From Gammaproteobacteria bacterium (GTDB taxonomy: Bacteria > Pseudomonadota > Gammaproteobacteria > Pseudomonadales > Azotimanducaceae), in NCBI GenBank assembly GCA_026706385.1, contig JAPOYV010000073.1:1-64000 (forward strand): a stretch of 64,000 nt of DNA. Reading direction: 5' to 3'. Positions within the stretch are counted from its first letter, which is position 1. Each line of letters opens with the position of its first letter. Below are positions 9,753 to 20,028 of the stretch, in pieces. The notes under the pieces are model-generated. The model saw only the letters and a program-made list of their open reading frames with translations. It was not told the DNA's origin and searched no databases. A program made the position numbers and the translations under genes.

Positions 9753-11018
9753 GTGGGTCCGTTTGATGGGTTGACCGTCGTCGAATTCGGTCGCTTCATC
9801 GCCGCGCCCTATTGTGGGCAGTTGATGGCCGACGGCGGCGCCGACGTCATCAAGGTGGAACCGCTGCACGGCGACGACGCACGTCGCAACGGGACGCGTC
9901 TGTCGCCGACCGAGGCGCGCCAGTTCCTGAACAAGAACCGCGGCAAGCGCAGCATCGCGGTCAAGCTCTCCGATGCCGACGTGCGGCGTGCCTTGCGTCG
10001 CCTTCTGGATCGGACGGATGTCGTGATCGCGAACTTTCGTCCGGGGCAGGCGGCAGAACTCGGCTTGGACTACGACACGCTCGCGGCGACCAACGCCCGA
10101 CTGATCTACGCCGAGAACACCGGTTTCGGCAAGCACGGACCGCTCAGCCACAAGGCGGGCATGGACATGGTCCTGCAGGCCTATACGGGTCTCGCACCGG
10201 TGGGGGCGGACGGTCCGGTGCCGCTGAACGACCCGGTGGTCGACTACACGGCCGCCATGCTTCTGGCCTGGGGCATCGCCACCGCCCTCTACGACCGCGA
10301 GCGCCGCGGGCGGGGTCAACGTCTCGACGTGTCCCTGCTGCAGGCTGCGCTGGTTCTGCAGAACAACTCGGTTAACCACATCGACGCAGTGGACGGCTGG
10401 CGGAACGACTTCGTCGACTACCTGAAGCGGGCCTTCCAGGAGGGGCGGTCGTTCGCGGACGTTCTGGCCCACAGGAACACCGTCAAGCCGGTGATCGAGC
10501 CGCCGTACTACGGTGTCTTCCAGGCGCAGGACGGCTTGCTGGCGCTGGCGGCCGGCGGACGCGCGCTGCAGCGGCGTGCCGTCGCGGTACTCGGCGTGAC
10601 CGACCCGACGCTCGCCCGGGAGGGTTTCGTGCCGGAGGACATCGCGGCGCATACGCGCTCGATGCGGGGCAAGGTCGCGGCGGCGATCCGCGGTCGAGGA
10701 GTTGCGCATTGGCTCGCCGAGTTCGAGCGCGCGAACGTGCCGGCGGGCCCGGTGCTCCTTAAGGACGAGGTGCTGGACGATGAGCAGGTGTTGGCGAACG
10801 ACTACCTTGTGCGGCTCGACCACGAGCAGGTCGGCGGGATGACGGTGGTGGCACCCCCGGTGAAGTTCTCGGCCACGCCCCTGGCCAGCGCGGCGCCGTC
10901 ACCCGTGCTCGGCCGGCATACCCGCGAGGTCCTGGCGCAGGCGGGGATCGATGCGGGTGACATCGAGGCCATGGTCGCGCGGGGAGCCGTGGTGGCCGCG
11001 CCGGACGTTGCCCAGTGA
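9753..11018 (+). CDS. CaiB/BaiF (class III) CoA-transferase
   Basis: A 421-residue class III CoA-transferase, which moves CoA between carboxylic acids. Family marks are LTVVEFGRFIAAPYCGQLMADGGADVIK at the N-terminus, the NKNRGKRSI block, and the nucleophile region around D164 in NDPVVDY, the expected place for the Asp that forms the acyl anhydride. The start is a GTG at 9753 with a good Shine-Dalgarno, GAGGAGG, at 9741-9747. It is monocistronic here: recD converges on it 11 bp beyond its stop. The acid substrates (carnitine, oxalate, bile acid or fatty acid CoA) cannot be told from sequence. Confidence 0.85.
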   Translation: MGPFDGLTVVEFGRFIAAPYCGQLMADGGADVIKVEPLHGDDARRNGTRLSPTEARQFLNKNRGKRSIAVKLSDADVRRALRRLLDRTDVVIANFRPGQAAELGLDYDTLAATNARLIYAENTGFGKHGPLSHKAGMDMVLQAYTGLAPVGADGPVPLNDPVVDYTAAMLLAWGIATALYDRERRGRGQRLDVSLLQAALVLQNNSVNHIDAVDGWRNDFVDYLKRAFQEGRSFADVLAHRNTVKPVIEPPYYGVFQAQDGLLALAAGGRALQRRAVAVLGVTDPTLAREGFVPEDIAAHTRSMRGKVAAAIRGRGVAHWLAEFERANVPAGPVLLKDEVLDDEQVLANDYLVRLDHEQVGGMTVVAPPVKFSATPLASAAPSPVLGRHTREVLAQAGIDAGDIEAMVARGAVVAAPDVAQ

Positions 11019-11029
11019 GGGATCTGCAT

Positions 11030-12736
11030 TCACTCGAGCCGGGTCCCTAGTCCGCTCGCGCGGGTCGTGACGCGCTCGACCGCAGCTCGAACGGTCTGTT
11101 CCTGTGCAAGCACGGTGACCTGCCGCCTAGCTCGCGTGACCGCCGTGTAGAACAGCTCACGCGTGCACACCTGCGATGCCGCGTCGCCGGGCACGAACAG
11201 CACCTCGTCGTACTCGGACCCTTGGGCGCGATGCACGGTGAGCGCGAAGAAGCTCTCGTGCTGTGGCAGCCGGGATGGAGAGACCAGGAATCGACCGTCG
11301 GCCTGGTCCAACTCCGGAAACCAGACCTGGTGCCGCCCGTCGACGTCCACGACCACGCCGGTGTCGCCGTTTGAAAGGCCCGTGTGGCGATCATTGCGCG
11401 TCACGATGATCGGGCGGCCAACGAAGAACTCGTCGTCGCCGATCGCACCGACATCGCGGAGGCGACGTTCCACCAAGCGGTTGAGGCGGTTGACGCCGTA
11501 GGGACCGTGGCGATGGGCGCAGAGAACGCGGCGCGAGGGGAACGGCGGGGTAGCCTCCGGCTCCGTGCGCAGCGCCGTGATATGACTTCGCCACTGCGCG
11601 GCACACTCGCCAGCGAAGGCCTCGAACGCGGCTTCGTCGTCGAGGGGATTCAGGCCGGTCTGCCCGTCCGCGTCCGACTGCAGCGTGGCCAGAGCGGCAG
11701 TGGCGTCGCCGTGAACGATGGCGTCGGCCAGGCGGCCGATACCGCGGGAGGGGTCGAAGCGATGGCTCTCGGTGAGGCGGACGATGCAGGATGCGAGAGG
11801 GGAGTCCTCGCCAACGCCGCATAGATCGCTGAACACGGACCCGGGTTCCACCGACGCGAGCTGCTCGGCATCGCCGAGCAGGATGAGCCGACAGGCGTCG
11901 GGCAACACGTCGGTCAGGCGTGTCATCAGCGACAGGTCGACCATGGAGCATTCATCGACGATCAATGCGTCCAGCGGCAAGGCCGAGCGAGTCAGCAAAC
12001 GATGGATGGTGCTGGCGTCCGGCTGAAAGTCGGCAAGCGCCGGAACGCGGTTGCACAGACCGCGCGCGCCGAGTTGGGTCTTGACGGCCTCCTGCAGGCG
12101 CGTGGCGGCCTTGCCCGTGGGCGCGACGAGGCCGATCCGCCAGGGCTTGGCGGCACCGGCGGCCACGAGCAGCCCGATGAGGCTGGCGGCCAGGGTGGTC
12201 TTGCCGGTGCCGGGGCCGCCGGTGACGATGCACAGACCATCCAACGCGGCCTGGACCGCATCGTCAGGAATCTGAGGGAAGCCGGTGGCGTCCGCTGCCG
12301 GTTCTCGCGCGCGCCGGGTCGCGAGTTCGAGCACCCGCTCGGCGAGCCGGCATTCCGCCTGATGCAAACGATGCAGATATAGGCGGTCCCGATCGAGGAC
12401 GAGGGGGCGGGGCGGATCGAAGGCCCCGTCGCTCGCAACGACCGGGCTCGCAGCCAAGGCGTCGCGCCAGGCGTCGTGCGTTGGCAGACGCACCTGGGTT
12501 GCCCGGCCGGTCGCCTCGTCGCCGTCGCTGGTCGCGCGAGGCACCACCGCCGCGATCGGTTTCCCCGCCTCGGCCAGCGGCAGGCAGGCATGTCCGGCCC
12601 GGTACATGGCGCTGACCGCCGCAGCGGACAGGCAGACCGCCGGCGTGCCACCGAGGTCCGCCATGGACTCGCCGAAGTAAAGGTCGATGTCCGCGAGGAC
12701 GCCAGCTTCGGTCAAGGCGCGTAGGTGGTCAGCCAT
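11030..12736 (-). CDS. recD: Exodeoxyribonuclease V alpha subunit (RecD)
   Basis: A 568-residue superfamily 1 helicase, the 5'-3' motor of RecBCD. Walker A is GGPGTGKTT near residue 173, followed by the IVDECSM-type Walker B and the C-terminal motifs VHRAQGSEYDEV and YTAVTRARRQV. The N-terminal LYLHRLHQAECRLAERV region matches RecD and contacts RecB. The ATG at 12736 overlaps the end of recB by 8 bp, the usual translational coupling. RecD works with RecB and RecC in double-strand-break repair and phage DNA destruction. Confidence 0.92.
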   Translation of the reverse strand: MADHLRALTEAGVLADIDLYFGESMADLGGTPAVCLSAAAVSAMYRAGHACLPLAEAGKPIAAVVPRATSDGDEATGRATQVRLPTHDAWRDALAASPVVASDGAFDPPRPLVLDRDRLYLHRLHQAECRLAERVLELATRRAREPAADATGFPQIPDDAVQAALDGLCIVTGGPGTGKTTLAASLIGLLVAAGAAKPWRIGLVAPTGKAATRLQEAVKTQLGARGLCNRVPALADFQPDASTIHRLLTRSALPLDALIVDECSMVDLSLMTRLTDVLPDACRLILLGDAEQLASVEPGSVFSDLCGVGEDSPLASCIVRLTESHRFDPSRGIGRLADAIVHGDATAALATLQSDADGQTGLNPLDDEAAFEAFAGECAAQWRSHITALRTEPEATPPFPSRRVLCAHRHGPYGVNRLNRLVERRLRDVGAIGDDEFFVGRPIIVTRNDRHTGLSNGDTGVVVDVDGRHQVWFPELDQADGRFLVSPSRLPQHESFFALTVHRAQGSEYDEVLFVPGDAASQVCTRELFYTAVTRARRQVTVLAQEQTVRAAVERVTTRASGLGTRLE

Positions 12737-15700
12737 CCTGACCTCCCGCTAAGCAGGCGTTGACCGCCGCGATGCACTCTCGCCCGGGCCTGTCGAAGTG
12801 GACGCCGCGGCCAGGCGCGTCCGGGTGCATGCCGCGCAGGAACAGGTAGCAAGCACCGCCGATGTGGCGGTCGTAGTCGTAGTCGGGCAGACGGAGGCGC
12901 AGCAGGCGATCGAGCGCGGTCAGGTAGAGCAGGTACTGCAGGTGGTAGCCGTGGTGGCGCATGGACGCCTCGATGGACGCCGGCGCATAGGCTGCTAAGT
13001 CGCCGCCCAGCCAGTTCGACTTGTAGTCGAGCACGTACCAGCGACCGTCGTGCTGCGCCACGAGGTCGATGAAGCCGTGCAGGAAGCCGTTGATCGTCTG
13101 GGCGTCTTCGGGAACGGCGCACTCGTAGCCGTGCTGCGCGAGAACATCCCGAAGCCGGTGGCGCCGGAAACGCTGCACCGGCAGGTGGAACTCCATCTCC
13201 GCAATCGGCCGGTCGACGTCGGCCAACCGGAACGCCGGTTTTTTTGTCCCCAACGGTGCATGCCAGGCGTTGGACGCCATGGACTGCGCCACGGGAAGCC
13301 ACTTGGGGTCGATGCCGTAGCGGGCCAGGGCCTCGCGGCAGATTGCCTCGAGGTCGTCGTGTTCGACATGGCGCTCGAGGATCTCGTGCAAGCAGTTGCC
13401 GGGGCGACTGCCGGCCGGGAAGCCGAACACGTCCAAACCGGGCTCCGCCGGCGTCTCGGCGAGCGGTTCGTCGGCATCGTGATCCGGCTCATCGGCCGTT
13501 TCGTCGTGCACCGCCGACATCCCGGCGGTCAGCGCCGAATAGCTCGTCAGCTGTCGCGTGCCGGTCAAGCGGCGGTCGAGTTCGCGCGCCCTGAAGGACT
13601 CTTCGCCACGGCTGGAACGCTGCACCGTCGTGGCGTCCTCCGCGACCACGGCTTCGTGCACCGCGATGGCTTTCGGCGTCCGGCGCGCAAACTCTTGGAC
13701 TTGGCCGAGGGTGGCGCCGTCCAGCAACCGGTACAGTGGAGCGTACTGGGACTCCCTGGCTGGTCCCCAGGTCACTTCGCACCGGTACTTCGCCCGGGTC
13801 AGCGCGACGTAGAGCAGCCGTACCTCGTCGGCGGACTCCTCGAGTCGCTCGCGTTCCACGGCGTCGGGCGACGGCTGCAGATCCAGCACCGGCTCGTTGG
13901 CGTCGACGTCGTAGTACTGTGCAGTGGGATGGCTGTCCGGTCGCCGACCCCACCAGGCGAATGGGCAGAACACGATCGGGAACTCGAGCCCCTTGGCGCG
14001 GTGGACCGTGACGATCTTCACCAGGTCCTCGTCGCTCTCGAGACGAAGCTGTGCCGTCTCGCCGCCGCGCTCTGGGCGGGCCTTGAAGTGGGCGAACCAG
14101 TCCAGCAGCCCGCGGCGCGAGAGCCGGTCGCGGGTCTCGGCATCGTGCAACAGGTCGGTCAGGTGGAGGAAGTTCGTGAGTCGGCGCGGGCCGTCGGGGT
14201 AGGCGAGAAGATTGCCGGCGCACGCGGGGTCGTCGGCGAACAGGAGGTGGCGCATCAACGACGCGATGCCGCCCGAGGTCCAGATGCGCCGCCAGTCGCG
14301 TGCCCGGTCCAGCCACGCCGCCCAGACTTGATCGTCTTCCTGCAGTTGGTCGAGGTCGGACATGTCGAGGCCGAAGAGATCAGCCGCCAGCGCGCCGCGC
14401 AAGCGTGCAGCCGCGTCGAACTCGGCCTCGTCGGTGGCGAGCGCCTGGAGCAGGCGGTGCAGAGTCAAGGCCTCCATGCTGTCGAAGACGCTGTCGGTGC
14501 CGATTTCAACGGTGCGGATGCCACGGGCGCGCAGGGCCTGGATCATGGCGCGTCCCTGTTGCCCCGTGCGCACGAGCACGGCGACATCCCGCGCGGCCAA
14601 CGCTCGCGAGTTTCCACCCTCAACCAATGCGGCCTTGCCAGCGCTTCCCATCTGCAGCAGGGCGGCGATGCGGTTCCCGGTCCGCGCCGCGGCGAGTTCC
14701 GTCAGCTCGCCCTTGGTCCACGGCTTACCGTCGGCGCGTGGACCGAAGACGTGCATTTGGAACGGTCTGTGGTCGAAATCCTGATCTTCGACGCGAAGCG
14801 TACCGGTGCCGTCGGCGGCAGTCGCCGGCTCGAAGGCGATCTCCGGCAGGACGAGTGCGTCGTCGCGTTGGAAGACCGCGTTCACCGCTTCCACGAGCGC
14901 CGGTGTGGAGCGGTAGTTGCGCGTGAGTTGCAGTTGAGCCTGCTTGTCCCCTAGGCGCGCCCGGGCATCGACGTAGGCGAACACGTCGGCACCGCGGAAA
15001 CGGAAGATGGACTGCTTGGGGTCGCCCACGACGATCAAGCCGTCGCGCGGGTAGATGGCCTCGAAGATCCGCGCCTGCAGGCGGTCGGTGTCCTGGAACT
15101 CGTCGATCAGCGCGACGGGATACCGCTCGCGGATCCGCTTGGCGAGGGTGTCGCCGTTGTCGCCGGTGAGCGCCGCATGCAGTTCGCTCAAGAGGGCGTC
15201 GAAGGTCAGTTGGCGATCACGCCAGACATGATCGTGCAATGCCTCTGCGGCATCGGTCAGCAAGCCGCGTCGGCGGCCGAGGAGCCAGAACTCGCCGAGT
15301 TCGCCGGCCGCAACGGCCAAGCGCTCGAAGTGGTCGAACGGCGGCGTGTCCGGCGGCGGCGTTCTCTGGTAGAGACTCGCCGTGAGTGATTCGCGACCGA
15401 AGTAGCGGGCGGTGGCGAGGGCCAGTCCATCGGGATCGTTCGCATCGAGTGCCGCGGTCATCCCTTCGAAGACGGCCTGGTCCTTTACGGACTCGCCGTT
15501 CTTCTTTCGCCAGAGATAGTTCTTCGACTCCCAGAACTCGACAAAGGCCTGGCGTTGCTTCGGGGCGACCCAAGCCGCCCGGACCGCCTTGAACGCGTCG
15601 TGCCACGCGTCGCGCCGCTGTGCCCACTCGTCGGCGAACGCGGCCGCGCTCAGGGCGGGCCGCACCGCGCTCGACCTTGCGAGCTCCTGCCCCGCCCAGT

Positions 15701-16268
15701 CCGCACCGTTGTCGAGCAGGAACTTCCGCTCCTTGGCGTACTCGAGCAGCGAGACCGGTTCCCAGGCCATTTCACGGCGCCAGAAGTCGCGCGTCGCGGA
15801 TTCCACTTCCAGGGCGCCGTCGCCACTGACGCCGAACTTGAACGGCAACCCTGCCTCGAGGGCGAACTCGCCCAGGGCGCGCTGGCAAAAGCCATGGATC
15901 GTCGTGATGTTCGCGCGGTCGAAATCGCGGATCGCTCGCGTTAGCCGCTCCTTCGCGGCGCTGGGCATTGCCAGGCCTTCCCAGTGCTCGACGAGTTCCT
16001 GGGCTTGGCTCGTCTGGGCTGGCCGTCCGGCGGCGGCGTCGCGGGCGGCGCGCAACGTCTCCCAGACGCGGGTGCGCAACTCGCCCGTCGCGGCGACGGT
16101 AAAGGTGACGATCAGCAAGTCGTCAATGCGGTAGGCCGCCTCGACGATCAGGCGCGCGACTAGCGTCGTTAGCGTGTACGTCTTGCCGGTTCCGGCGCTG
16201 GCCTCGACCACGAGGCCGCCGTGCAGCGATGCCTCGTACGGCGTCTGGGCGGTTCCGGGCGCAGTCAC
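12729..16268 (-). CDS. recB: Exodeoxyribonuclease V beta subunit (RecB)
   Basis: A 1179-residue UvrD-like 3'-5' helicase with a C-terminal nuclease, close to the 1180 residues of E. coli RecB. Walker A is ASAGTGKT (24-31), Walker B/motif II LIDEFQDTD, motif V TVHRAKGLEFPIVF. The RecB nuclease core is at the C-terminus, with GFIDLVAQ and VLDYKSNW carrying the catalytic Asp and the D-x-K. The start is GTG at 16268, which overlaps the recC stop as GTGA; the frame further upstream is antisense-like recC shadow. It makes the single nuclease active site of the RecBCD complex. Confidence 0.93.
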   Translation of the reverse strand: MTAPGTAQTPYEASLHGGLVVEASAGTGKTYTLTTLVARLIVEAAYRIDDLLIVTFTVAATGELRTRVWETLRAARDAAAGRPAQTSQAQELVEHWEGLAMPSAAKERLTRAIRDFDRANITTIHGFCQRALGEFALEAGLPFKFGVSGDGALEVESATRDFWRREMAWEPVSLLEYAKERKFLLDNGADWAGQELARSSAVRPALSAAAFADEWAQRRDAWHDAFKAVRAAWVAPKQRQAFVEFWESKNYLWRKKNGESVKDQAVFEGMTAALDANDPDGLALATARYFGRESLTASLYQRTPPPDTPPFDHFERLAVAAGELGEFWLLGRRRGLLTDAAEALHDHVWRDRQLTFDALLSELHAALTGDNGDTLAKRIRERYPVALIDEFQDTDRLQARIFEAIYPRDGLIVVGDPKQSIFRFRGADVFAYVDARARLGDKQAQLQLTRNYRSTPALVEAVNAVFQRDDALVLPEIAFEPATAADGTGTLRVEDQDFDHRPFQMHVFGPRADGKPWTKGELTELAAARTGNRIAALLQMGSAGKAALVEGGNSRALAARDVAVLVRTGQQGRAMIQALRARGIRTVEIGTDSVFDSMEALTLHRLLQALATDEAEFDAAARLRGALAADLFGLDMSDLDQLQEDDQVWAAWLDRARDWRRIWTSGGIASLMRHLLFADDPACAGNLLAYPDGPRRLTNFLHLTDLLHDAETRDRLSRRGLLDWFAHFKARPERGGETAQLRLESDEDLVKIVTVHRAKGLEFPIVFCPFAWWGRRPDSHPTAQYYDVDANEPVLDLQPSPDAVERERLEESADEVRLLYVALTRAKYRCEVTWGPARESQYAPLYRLLDGATLGQVQEFARRTPKAIAVHEAVVAEDATTVQRSSRGEESFRARELDRRLTGTRQLTSYSALTAGMSAVHDETADEPDHDADEPLAETPAEPGLDVFGFPAGSRPGNCLHEILERHVEHDDLEAICREALARYGIDPKWLPVAQSMASNAWHAPLGTKKPAFRLADVDRPIAEMEFHLPVQRFRRHRLRDVLAQHGYECAVPEDAQTINGFLHGFIDLVAQHDGRWYVLDYKSNWLGGDLAAYAPASIEASMRHHGYHLQYLLYLTALDRLLRLRLPDYDYDRHIGGACYLFLRGMHPDAPGRGVHFDRPGRECIAAVNACLAGGQDG

Positions 16269-19200
16269 GATCGCGCCTCCTGAAGCGGTCCGAGGAGCTT
16301 GGTGGCCAGCGTCTCGAAGCCGTCCGCGGACGGCCCGTCGGGGTAGGCCAGCAGGTGGTAGTCGGTGTTGCCTTCGCTCCACGGCATGCCACTCCACGGC
16401 GTAGCGAGCCCGTTCCCTTCGGCGGCTGCCCACGATGTATCCGGGAAGAATGGGAGTGCCTTGCACTGTCCGTCGTGCCACGCGGCGACCCAGTCGCTGA
16501 GAAACTCGCGCGCGATTGTCGGCGACGGACCGCTGAGGACCACGGGGGAGGATGCGGTCTTGCTGCCGAACAGGCAGGCGGCGAACGGCTGCCCCTTGGC
16601 GCAGATGAGTACCAGCAAACGCAGCCACACTGCGATCTCATCCTTCGTACGTACCCGGCCGATTCGGTGCCACACGAGTTCCGTCTTGTCGCCGTGGAGG
16701 CCCTCGACTCTGCCGACGACGCGAGTGCCGTTGACGTCGATGTCTACGTCGGCGGATGCGGTGTGGTCGATAAACGGCGCCAGGGCGTCCACAAGGTCGG
16801 CGATCTCGTCGCTGGACTCGCGATGCTGGATGCGTGCCAGATTTCCAGGCGGGAGCAGGCCGCTCGCCGTGGCCAACCGGTTCGTCCGCTCGTCGGCGGC
16901 GTTGCCTAAGCCGGCGAGATCGCTCTTCAACTGCCAGGCCTGCAGCGCGTCTAGCTGGAACGGCTCGTCGTCGTCGATCTCGTCGTCGCGCACGCCCAAG
17001 TTAATGCGCAGGACATGCCGCAGGAAGTGCGTGGTTGGGCTCGCCGAGAAACGGACCAGCTCCTCGATGTCGACCTCCGCGCTGGTCGACTTTGCCGCTC
17101 TCGGCGCCAACTCGCCGGCGAAGCGCCGCGGCGGGGCATCGCGCGCCCCGAGTGCGCTGGCGGCGTCCGCCATGGGTTTCGCGTAGCTGAAGAGGTCCGG
17201 CTCGTCGTTGCGGAAGTACCGGGGACTGAACGGCTGCAGCGGATGGCGCGTCTCCCAACCGGCGATGTCCGGGAATCGCCGCTCCAGGTACGCCGTCAGC
17301 TCGCTCACGACGACCGAGGCGGGAATCGGCTTGTCCTCCTGGAGGTCGCGGCCGGTGTACGTCAAGATCAGGCAGCGTCGCGCTGCGAGTACGGCGGCGA
17401 GGAAGGCAAAGCGGTCGTCGTCGCGCACATCTCGGTCGCCGACGGCATGGGCAGACCCGAACAGGTCTTGGACGAACTCGAACGGCGTCGGCGGCGGGCG
17501 CCTGGGGAAAGCGCCGTCGTTCATGCCGACGACGCAGACCACCTTGGCGGGCAGGACCTGCCCGGTCGCGAGTCCGGCGACGGTGACGCCGTCGGCCAGC
17601 CGCGGCACCCCGCGGATCGATGTGGCGGCATGTTCGGCGAGCACGTCGCGCAGCACGGTGAAGCTCAGTGGCGCGCTGGCCCGCGCTTGTTCGCATTCGC
17701 TGGCGAACGCGTCGATCAGGCGCGCCACCGCCCCGACTTCGCGGCCGACCTCCGGGTCGAACCGCTGCTCGGCGGTGAAGAAGGGGGCAAGGACTCGGGT
17801 GCGCAGTTGCTCGGCCCACTCCGCCGGGGTCCGCTCGTCGGTGTCCCAGTCATTCAGGGCGAAGGCGAGTTCGCAGTAGCGGTGAAATCGCCCGAGCAGC
17901 TCGTAGGCATTGGCGCCGGTATCACCCCATCGATCGAGGGCACACGGTGTGATGTCATCGTGCAGTACGTCCGCGCGGTCGATTGCGTAGCCGAGAAGCA
18001 GGCGGCGCAAGCCGTGATGCCACGTGTGGTTGGGCGAAGGCGGCACGCCCAGCGGCGTGCGATGTTCGGCGTTGAGTCCCCAGCGGATGCCGGCGCGCTG
18101 CAGCCAGTCGCGGATGCCCTCGAGATCGCCTTCGTCGATGCCGAAACAGGCGCGGACCGACTCCGCCCTGAGCGGCGCGACCACGGCGTTGGCGGTGTAG
18201 CGCGAGCCGGGCAGGTCGAGCAGGTCCAGGAACGCGGTGACGGCTGCGCCCTCCCTGAAACGTTCGCGACCGACGTGGAAGCGGATCCGGCCCATGGCGC
18301 TGAACACCGCCTTGATGATCGGCGCGTAGGTGTCGATGTCCGGCGTCAGCACCATGACGTCCGCGGGCTGGAGGTCCGGGTGGTCGTCGAATAGGCCCAG
18401 CAGCCGGTCGTGGAGCACTTCGACCTCGCGGGTCGCGGAGTGGCAGACGTGGATCTGGATGGAGTCGTCGGTGGCCGACGGCGGTGAGGTCGGCTTCTCG
18501 CCGCCGAGCAAATCCCGCTGCACGGTCTGCAGACAGCCCTGGCGGGCCCCGGCAGGAGGAGGTCCGCCGTCATCGGCGACGTGTACCTGGCATGTGTCCA
18601 TGATGAGCGCCTGCATGTCCCGGGCCGGTCGCGCCCACGCCTCGAGCAACTCGTTCGCCTCGGCGTAGTAGCCGCTCGCTTGGCGCGTCGGCGGATTGCT
18701 CCAGAAGTCCCGCCGCGGGCTCAGCAGGAAGAGGTGTACGTCGAGCGCTTGTGCCGTGGCGGCGAGCACGTCGCGGTAGGACGGCGACAGCGTGTCGACG
18801 CCGAAGAGGCTCACACGCGGCCGGCCCGGCGTTCGCGCCGTACCACGCTTCCCACGGTAGGCGGCGAGGGCGTCGACCCAATGCAGCGCCGGCGCCTGAT
18901 CTGCCACCAATCCGTTCCAGAGGCGGGCGTGCCAGCCGTCGGCCTCGCCGCGTTGCCACTTCTGGACTTGCTCGGGCCGATACACGAGGCAGCGGTCGTA
19001 GGCGATGGCCAGCCGGTCGGCGAGCTCGAAGCGTTTGCGCGCATCGTGGTCGGCGAGATAGCGACCGATCTCGTCGTCCCCGGTCCACGCCGTTAGCCGC
19101 TCGAAGATGCGCCAGCGCAGGTAGGCGGGCTCGAAGATCGCTTCTTCGGACAGTGCTGGGAGTGCCTCACGCATTGCGTTCCAGGCAAACTCGGCTGGCA

Positions 19201-19414
19201 GGTCGATGCGCAGGTGCGCTGCTATTCCTAGCCGTTCGGCCAGTTGCAGACGCAGCCACTGCCCCAGGAGAGGATGCGGCACAACGATGCGCTCGGGGCT
19301 CAAGGGGTCGCCCGGCTGCGCCCGCATGGTGTCGGCGAGACGTTCGGCGAGCGCCTCGAGGCGGTCGGAGGTGTGTACGTGGAACAACGACGTGGTGGCC
19401 TGCGAATCAGTCAT
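16265..19414 (-). CDS. recC: Exodeoxyribonuclease V gamma subunit (RecC)
   Basis: A 1049-residue subunit, slightly shorter than the 1122 residues of E. coli RecC. RecC is an inactivated helicase/nuclease fold that recognises Chi and splits the duplex. The N-terminus has the typical PHPLLGQWLRLQLAERLGIAAHL block, followed by ADVMVLTPDIDTYAPII and VCVVGMNDGAFPRRPP blocks common to RecC. It is the first gene of the recC-recB-recD operon, without the ptrA gene that separates recC from recB in E. coli. No convincing promoter is visible in the 76 bp upstream of its ATG. Confidence 0.92.
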   Translation of the reverse strand: MTDSQATTSLFHVHTSDRLEALAERLADTMRAQPGDPLSPERIVVPHPLLGQWLRLQLAERLGIAAHLRIDLPAEFAWNAMREALPALSEEAIFEPAYLRWRIFERLTAWTGDDEIGRYLADHDARKRFELADRLAIAYDRCLVYRPEQVQKWQRGEADGWHARLWNGLVADQAPALHWVDALAAYRGKRGTARTPGRPRVSLFGVDTLSPSYRDVLAATAQALDVHLFLLSPRRDFWSNPPTRQASGYYAEANELLEAWARPARDMQALIMDTCQVHVADDGGPPPAGARQGCLQTVQRDLLGGEKPTSPPSATDDSIQIHVCHSATREVEVLHDRLLGLFDDHPDLQPADVMVLTPDIDTYAPIIKAVFSAMGRIRFHVGRERFREGAAVTAFLDLLDLPGSRYTANAVVAPLRAESVRACFGIDEGDLEGIRDWLQRAGIRWGLNAEHRTPLGVPPSPNHTWHHGLRRLLLGYAIDRADVLHDDITPCALDRWGDTGANAYELLGRFHRYCELAFALNDWDTDERTPAEWAEQLRTRVLAPFFTAEQRFDPEVGREVGAVARLIDAFASECEQARASAPLSFTVLRDVLAEHAATSIRGVPRLADGVTVAGLATGQVLPAKVVCVVGMNDGAFPRRPPPTPFEFVQDLFGSAHAVGDRDVRDDDRFAFLAAVLAARRCLILTYTGRDLQEDKPIPASVVVSELTAYLERRFPDIAGWETRHPLQPFSPRYFRNDEPDLFSYAKPMADAASALGARDAPPRRFAGELAPRAAKSTSAEVDIEELVRFSASPTTHFLRHVLRINLGVRDDEIDDDEPFQLDALQAWQLKSDLAGLGNAADERTNRLATASGLLPPGNLARIQHRESSDEIADLVDALAPFIDHTASADVDIDVNGTRVVGRVEGLHGDKTELVWHRIGRVRTKDEIAVWLRLLVLICAKGQPFAACLFGSKTASSPVVLSGPSPTIAREFLSDWVAAWHDGQCKALPFFPDTSWAAAEGNGLATPWSGMPWSEGNTDYHLLAYPDGPSADGFETLATKLLGPLQEARS

Positions 19415-19490
19415 GAGCGGGAGAATCCATGGCTATGGGGCCGACCTTCCCATACGAATGCGACAATGTACGTCGCCGTTGGCGTCACGT

Positions 19491-20028
19491 TCACACGCGG
19501 ACGTGGTCGCGTGTCGTGTAGAGCATTCGCATCGGCAGATCTTTCTCGTCGCGACGAGGGTTCGCAGGCAGGGAACGCAAAGCCGTGCACGGTGCGGTTG
19601 CGGTGAGTGCTGCAACCATGGCGTCCAAGACATCGTCCGGAGCGACCTTGGTCGAGCCTTTGCCGTCAACCGTCAGTGCTACCGTGGCCTCATAGGCCGC
19701 GGCGCTGACGTCCCTCAACAGTCGAAGACGTTCCCAGAAACCGTTGTGGGTCTTCTTGGAGGGGGTGTTGAAGACGCTGCTCGTGCGACCCGAGCCGCCG
19801 AGGACCGTCTTCCCACGCGAGCCGTTCACAACAGGGGCCACCGGGCTGGTCGGGAAATCCGATCGGAATGTCGATCAGGATTCGTCGCGGCTCATCACCG
19901 TCAAGGAGATCCTTGAGGTCGCAGATCACGTCCGAACCGAACTCGCCCTTTAGCGATATCTGGACGTAGAACCAGCCGCCCTTGCAGCCGTCGATGCCAA
20001 TGGCGGTGAAGTTGCGGTCCGTCGACAC
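19491..20028 (-). pseudogene. DUF429 family gene, frameshifted and internally deleted
   Basis: The minus strand encodes two pieces of a DUF429-type protein in different frames. The first, from a GTG at 20028, has the family's N-terminal TAIGIDGCKGGW and the ILIDIPIGFPDQPGG block. Around 19815-19825 the reading frame must shift by one base, after which GKTVLGGSGRTSSVFNTP gives the expected LGxxRSSVF motif. That motif is then joined directly to SKKTHNGFWERLRLLR and APDDVLDAMVAALTA. In intact relatives roughly 60-70 residues separate SSVF from the SKKT block, so a second, internal in-frame deletion is inferred. DUF429 has an RNase H-like fold of unknown role. A sequencing error could explain the frameshift but not the deletion. 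Confidence 0.65.

Noticed and set aside
13050-14954. A 634-codon open frame antisense to recB
   Set aside because: It is the shadow of a high-GC coding strand: Arg/Val/Gly-rich, with no recognisable domain, fully inside the well-supported recB.
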